Origin: DASYSA01 sp036003885
GTDB taxonomy: Bacteria; Acidobacteriota; Blastocatellia; UBA7656
Direction of reading: 5' to 3'
Length of the DNA: 26,463 nucleotides
Assembly: GCA_036003885.1 (NCBI GenBank)
Contig: DASYSA010000651.1
Span: 1 to 26,463 of the forward strand
Within the stretch, counting starts at the first letter, position 1. The number at the start of each line of letters is the position of its first letter. A program made the position numbers and the translations under genes. Positions 23,013-26,463 of this stretch are shown here, piece after piece. The notes beneath the pieces are model-generated. The model saw only the letters and a program-made list of their open reading frames with translations, was not told the DNA's origin and ran no database searches.

Positions 23013-24127
23013 GGAGTCCAGATCCAGGTACGAGGAGTTGGCTTCGGGAGTAGCCGAGTTGCGGAGGTTTCTTTGACGCCGATGCAAAACGGCAGGAGCT
23101 GGCAAAGATTGAAGAAGAGACCGGGAAGCCCGACTTTTGGAGCGACCAGGATCGCGCGCAGAAGGCGCTCAGGCGACGCCGACACCTGGAAACAGCTATA
23201 GAGAAGTCGGAACGCTTTCGGCGCTACGTTGACGACGCCGCCGTTCTGCTTGACTTCGCCGTGGAAGACAAAACGGCGTTGAATGAGTTGGACGCGGTGC
23301 TGGCCAAACTCGCGACCGAAGTTGAAGAGTCCGAGACCGAGATGCTGCTGTCGGGTCCTAATGATACCCGTGATGCCATCGTAACCATCAACGCCGGCGC
23401 GGGGGGAACCGATGCACAAGACTGGGCCGGTATGCTGCTCAGGATGTACCTGCGCTGGACCGAGCGTCACGGGTTTAAGACCGAGGTCGTCGACGAACAA
23501 CCGGGCAAGGAAGCCGGTATCAAAGGAGCGACCTTTACAGTACAGGGCGAGTACGCATACGGTCTGCTTTCGGCGGAGGCTGGGGTACACCGGCTGGTGC
23601 GGCACAGCCCCTTCAACGCCGGGTCGAGCCGCGAAACCAGCTTCGCTTCTGTATTCGTATATCCGGACATTCAGGACGACATCGAGGTCGAGGTCCTGGA
23701 GAAGGATCTGCGCGTCGACACTTACAGGTCTTCGGGCGCCGGCGGCCAGCATGTAAATGTTACGGACTCGGCTGTGCGACTGACTCATCTGCCGACCGGC
23801 ATTGTGGTCACGTGTCAGAATCAGCGGTCTCAACATCAGAACCGGGAAGTGGCTATGCACATTCTCAAGTCACGGCTCTACGAGCTCGAACTCGAGAAGA
23901 GGAAGGCCGAGACGGCGCAACTCGAGGAGACGAAGCGCGACATTTCGTTTGGGTCGCAGATCAGAAATTACGTGCTGCACCCGTACCGCCTTGCCAAAGA
24001 CGTACGGACCAAACACGAGACATCTGATGTGGATGCCGTGCTGGATGGCGATATCGACGAGTTCATCAAACAGTACCTGCTTTTCAAGAGCAAGGCCGCT
24101 CGCGGCGAGCCGCCCGGTGCCGCTTAA
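23005..24127 (+). CDS. prfB: Peptide chain release factor 2, made by programmed +1 frameshift
   Basis: Translation starts at the ATG at 23005, eight bases before the end of lnt. After 23 codons it meets CTT TGA C (23071-23077), preceded by the Shine-Dalgarno-like GGAGG at 23062-23066. Skipping T23074 joins 23005-23073 to 23075-24127 and gives 373 residues, the normal RF2 length. The joined protein carries the stop-codon-recognising SPF tripeptide (201-203) and the GGQ catalytic loop (246-248). The protein releases peptides at UGA and UAA. The in-frame UGA is the classic autoregulatory site: low RF2 favours the frameshift. This is an intact gene, not a pseudogene. Confidence 0.97.
23062..23077 (+). 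promoter_or_regulatory. prfB +1 frameshift signal
   Basis: GGAGG, TTT, CTT TGA C are arranged as in the well-known bacterial RF2 autoregulation site: an internal Shine-Dalgarno-like element three bases before the slippery CTT and a UGA followed by C. The zero frame stops at 23074-23076 and the +1 frame continues to 24127. Confidence 0.95.
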
Positions 24128-24224
24128 GCCGCTTAGATGGGCTCAGATGCCGGCAGGAGTTATTTCGTGTTACTCGACGCAATAATGCTGTAAGATTCGC
24201 AGTTGAGTCTTCGCGGACAGCGTA

Positions 24225-26463
24225 ATGACTACCAGGTCGCGAACAAAAGGAAAGGGAAACAGGTCTCTGGCCAACGAGGTGCTGGCTGTAGTACTCGTGG
24301 CGGCGGCAATTCTGTTGCTGCTCAGTCTGTTGACCTTCGACCCGACCGATCAAAGCTTGAACTTCGTCGGCCCAAAACACGCCCCCAATAACCTGATTGG
24401 AGTCGTGGGCGCGAATGTCTCGGACCTTTTCCTTCAACTCTTCGGGCTTGCTTCCGTGGCACTCCCCATCCTGCTGATCCTCACCGCGATTCGAATTTTC
24501 TTCTCCGATCGCGCTGCAATGCCGTTTCGCAAGGCCGCCGGTGCAATCCTTCTGTTGATCGCGCTCTCAGGGTTTCTCGCGCTGTTCCCCAAGATCCCGA
24601 TAAGCCTTCTCACGAGGCACGACAACGGCGGACTGGTCGGAAACATACTTGAAGGCAAGCTTGCGGGTCTGTTGAACACGATCGGGGCGGCGATAGTGCT
24701 CGGAGCTGCTACTGTGCTGACGCTTATGGTCACGATGGAGGTTTCGCTCTCCTCAATAGTCAAGTGGGCGCGATCCAAAATGCCCTCTATGCCTGTCAGG
24801 CGCAAAGCTGTTCCCTCGGTGTTTGCCGGGCTGAGCGCAAAGGTGATGGACTGGGTTCAACAGCGACGTCTCCTCGCCGACGAGCGCCAGGCTGAACGAT
24901 TGGAGCGCCGGAAGCAAGAAGCCGTCGAAAAGGAACAACGCCGCCTTGACGAACAGGAGCGTAGAGAAAGAGCGCGCGAGTTGCTCACCGAAGAACACCG
25001 ACGCAGGGAGGCCGAGGCAAGTGATCACGGTCTCCCAGAGTCTTCGGTTATGGACGCATCTGTTACCCATCCGCAACCGCGAGTCGTCTCTGAGCCAATA
25101 GTCGAGCCCGCGGTCTCACTGATCCCGGTTACCTCGTCCGCGCGCGGAGAAGGCGCCGCCGCGGTTCGAGCCTACAGAGCCAAACTCGAACAAGGGAGAT
25201 CAGATCAGGTTCCGGAGATTACGATGGATCCGGATGTGGCCGAGATGATCTCGACTGCATCGATCGTGCGCACCGCGCCTCTGGAAAAGGAGGCGGAACC
25301 GGCAGGATCCAAGCCGGTCCCGGGACGCCGCAAGACGCAAGCCGACGCCGCCTACGGCTCGCGATATGAATTACCCTCTCTCGATCTGCTTGAAACTCCG
25401 ATAGGTCATCACGAACAGGCCGAAGAGGAGTTGCGGGTGCGCGCCACCATCCTGGCAGAGAAGTGCAAGGAGTTTGCCGTCACCGGCCACATACACCGGA
25501 TCAATCCGGGTCCGGTGGTTACAACATTCGAGTTCAAGCCCGACCCGGGCGTGAAGTACAATCGCGTGGTCGGCCTTGCCGAGGACCTCTGCCTGGCTCT
25601 CAAGGCCGAGTCGATTCGCATCGACCGCATACCCGGCAAGTCAACCGTTGGCATCGAGGTTCCCAACGCCAATCGGGAAATCATCTATCTGCGCGATGTC
25701 ATCGAGTCTTCCAAGTTCCAGCAGCCCACTTCCAGGCTCGGTATCGCACTGGGCAAGACCATAAACGGCGAAGAGTATGTGGCCGACCTGGGGAAGATGC
25801 CGCACCTGCTTATCGCAGGGGCGACAGGTGCCGGCAAGTCGGTGACGCTGAATACGATCATTTGCTCGATCCTCTACAAGGCGTCTCCCGAAGAAGTCAA
25901 ATTCATAATGGTTGACCCGAAGCGCCTCGAGCTCGGCCTGTACGAGGGGATACCGCACCTCCTTACTCCGATCGTCACCGACCCGAAGCGCGCGGCAAAC
26001 GCGTTGCGCTGGGCCGTCAACGAGATGGAGAGCCGGTACAAGGTGCTGGCGGCACTCGGAGTGCGAAACATCGAGCAGTACAACCGGCAAGTACGAGAGT
26101 TGGTGCATCCTACTCTTTGGGAAGAAGAGGATCCCAATGCGCTCAAGCCGCTGCCTTTCATCGTGATCGCAATCGATGAGCTTGCCGATCTCATGATGGT
26201 CGCGCGCGGCGACGTCGAAACATCGATCGCGCGCCTGGCTCAGATGGCACGGGCCGTCGGCATTCACCTCGTCCTGGCTACTCAGCGGCCCTCCGTGGAT
26301 GTGATCACGGGAATCATCAAGGCCAACTTCCCTTCGCGCATAGCCTTCAGAGTCTCTTCCAAAGTCGACTCGAGGACCATAATCGACTCCAACGGCGCGG
26401 AAGCGTTACTAGGGCAGGGCGATATGCTGTTCCTGCCTCCAGCCTCAGCCCGTCTGATTCGAG
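24225..26463 (+). CDS. ftsK: DNA translocase FtsK (3' end beyond the window)
   Basis: An uninterrupted frame of 746 codons runs from the ATG at 24225 off the end of the window. The N terminus has about four membrane helices (residues 15-185, for example VLAVVLVAAAILLLLSLL and AAIVLGAATVLTLMVTM). A highly charged coiled-coil linker (about 215-265, rich in ERRKQE/EQRRLDEQERRER) and a low-complexity stretch follow. The motor begins near residue 385, with Walker A GATGAGKSV (K537) and Walker B IAIDELADLM (D651-E652), then LATQRPSVDVITG and ANFPSRIAFRVSSKVDSRTI. The protein pumps chromosomal DNA through the division septum. The C-terminal gamma domain is not in view. The ribosome site is weak, so the exact start is less sure. 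It lies 97 bases after prfB. Confidence 0.95.
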   Translation, partial: MTTRSRTKGKGNRSLANEVLAVVLVAAAILLLLSLLTFDPTDQSLNFVGPKHAPNNLIGVVGANVSDLFLQLFGLASVALPILLILTAIRIFFSDRAAMPFRKAAGAILLLIALSGFLALFPKIPISLLTRHDNGGLVGNILEGKLAGLLNTIGAAIVLGAATVLTLMVTMEVSLSSIVKWARSKMPSMPVRRKAVPSVFAGLSAKVMDWVQQRRLLADERQAERLERRKQEAVEKEQRRLDEQERRERARELLTEEHRRREAEASDHGLPESSVMDASVTHPQPRVVSEPIVEPAVSLIPVTSSARGEGAAAVRAYRAKLEQGRSDQVPEITMDPDVAEMISTASIVRTAPLEKEAEPAGSKPVPGRRKTQADAAYGSRYELPSLDLLETPIGHHEQAEEELRVRATILAEKCKEFAVTGHIHRINPGPVVTTFEFKPDPGVKYNRVVGLAEDLCLALKAESIRIDRIPGKSTVGIEVPNANREIIYLRDVIESSKFQQPTSRLGIALGKTINGEEYVADLGKMPHLLIAGATGAGKSVTLNTIICSILYKASPEEVKFIMVDPKRLELGLYEGIPHLLTPIVTDPKRAANALRWAVNEMESRYKVLAALGVRNIEQYNRQVRELVHPTLWEEEDPNALKPLPFIVIAIDELADLMMVARGDVETSIARLAQMARAVGIHLVLATQRPSVDVITGIIKANFPSRIAFRVSSKVDSRTIIDSNGAEALLGQGDMLFLPPASARLIR

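Noticed and set aside
23005..23076. prfB as a frameshifted pseudogene
   Set aside because: The break is exactly the conserved autoregulatory CTT TGA C site and the joined product has normal length and motifs.
22898..23860. 320-codon minus-strand open frame across lnt and prfB
   Set aside because: It overlaps two genes with clear catalytic motifs, including the prfB frameshift site, and has no recognisable content.

Overview
The window looks like a chromosomal segment of a GC-rich, Gram-negative (diderm) bacterium. Outer-membrane-type genes are present: a porin-like barrel, apolipoprotein N-acyltransferase, a lipoprotein and a periplasmic multi-domain cytochrome. Gene style (long putative-Ig repeat proteins, AT-rich heptamer repeats between genes, the TIGR03805-like beta-helix protein) suggests an Acidobacteriota member, perhaps of the Blastocatellia. 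That assignment is inference; there is no rRNA gene here to settle it. No transposase, integrase, phage gene, tRNA or CRISPR array was seen.

Layout. 1-1652: a perfect 21-bp inverted repeat, then a TetR-controlled three-gene operon (small membrane protein, DCC thiol-redox protein, TetR regulator) whose promoter is bracketed by two identical palindromes. 1774-6411 (minus): a 1545-residue exported putative metalloprotease with an FN3 domain and ten putative-Ig domains. 6964-9643: a small lipoprotein followed by a fusion of a diheme cytochrome c peroxidase and a right-handed beta-helix. 10211-15487: a porin, a short PstS-like binding protein and a four-PAS chemotaxis receptor, probably a sensing operon. 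15599-16012 (minus): a cysteine-rich zinc-ribbon-like protein. 16667-19740: nfeD and a slipin/SPFH gene, normally neighbours, here separated by an oppositely oriented small secreted protein. 19811-26463: a housekeeping run of SPOR protein, lipA, lnt, prfB (with programmed +1 frameshift) and ftsK, which runs off the window end.

The strongest non-coding find is a class I cyclic-di-GMP (GEMM) riboswitch on the minus strand at about 18591-18686. It is followed by an intrinsic terminator hairpin and then the Shine-Dalgarno and start of the unrecognised secreted 167-aa protein. Part of the aptamer can pair with the terminator apex, so a transcriptional switch can be drawn from the sequence alone. 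The upstream promoter carries a perfect 8-3-8 palindrome.

Two heptamer-repeat families (GGATTTA/GGATCTA at 1631-1776 and 9648-9916; GCGAAAT/ATTTCGC at 21191-21315) lie as inverted arrays between genes and run into coding ends. They supply the stop codons and last residues of the TetR gene, touch the stop codon of the metalloprotease gene, encode the tail of lipA and probably encode the first residues of lnt.
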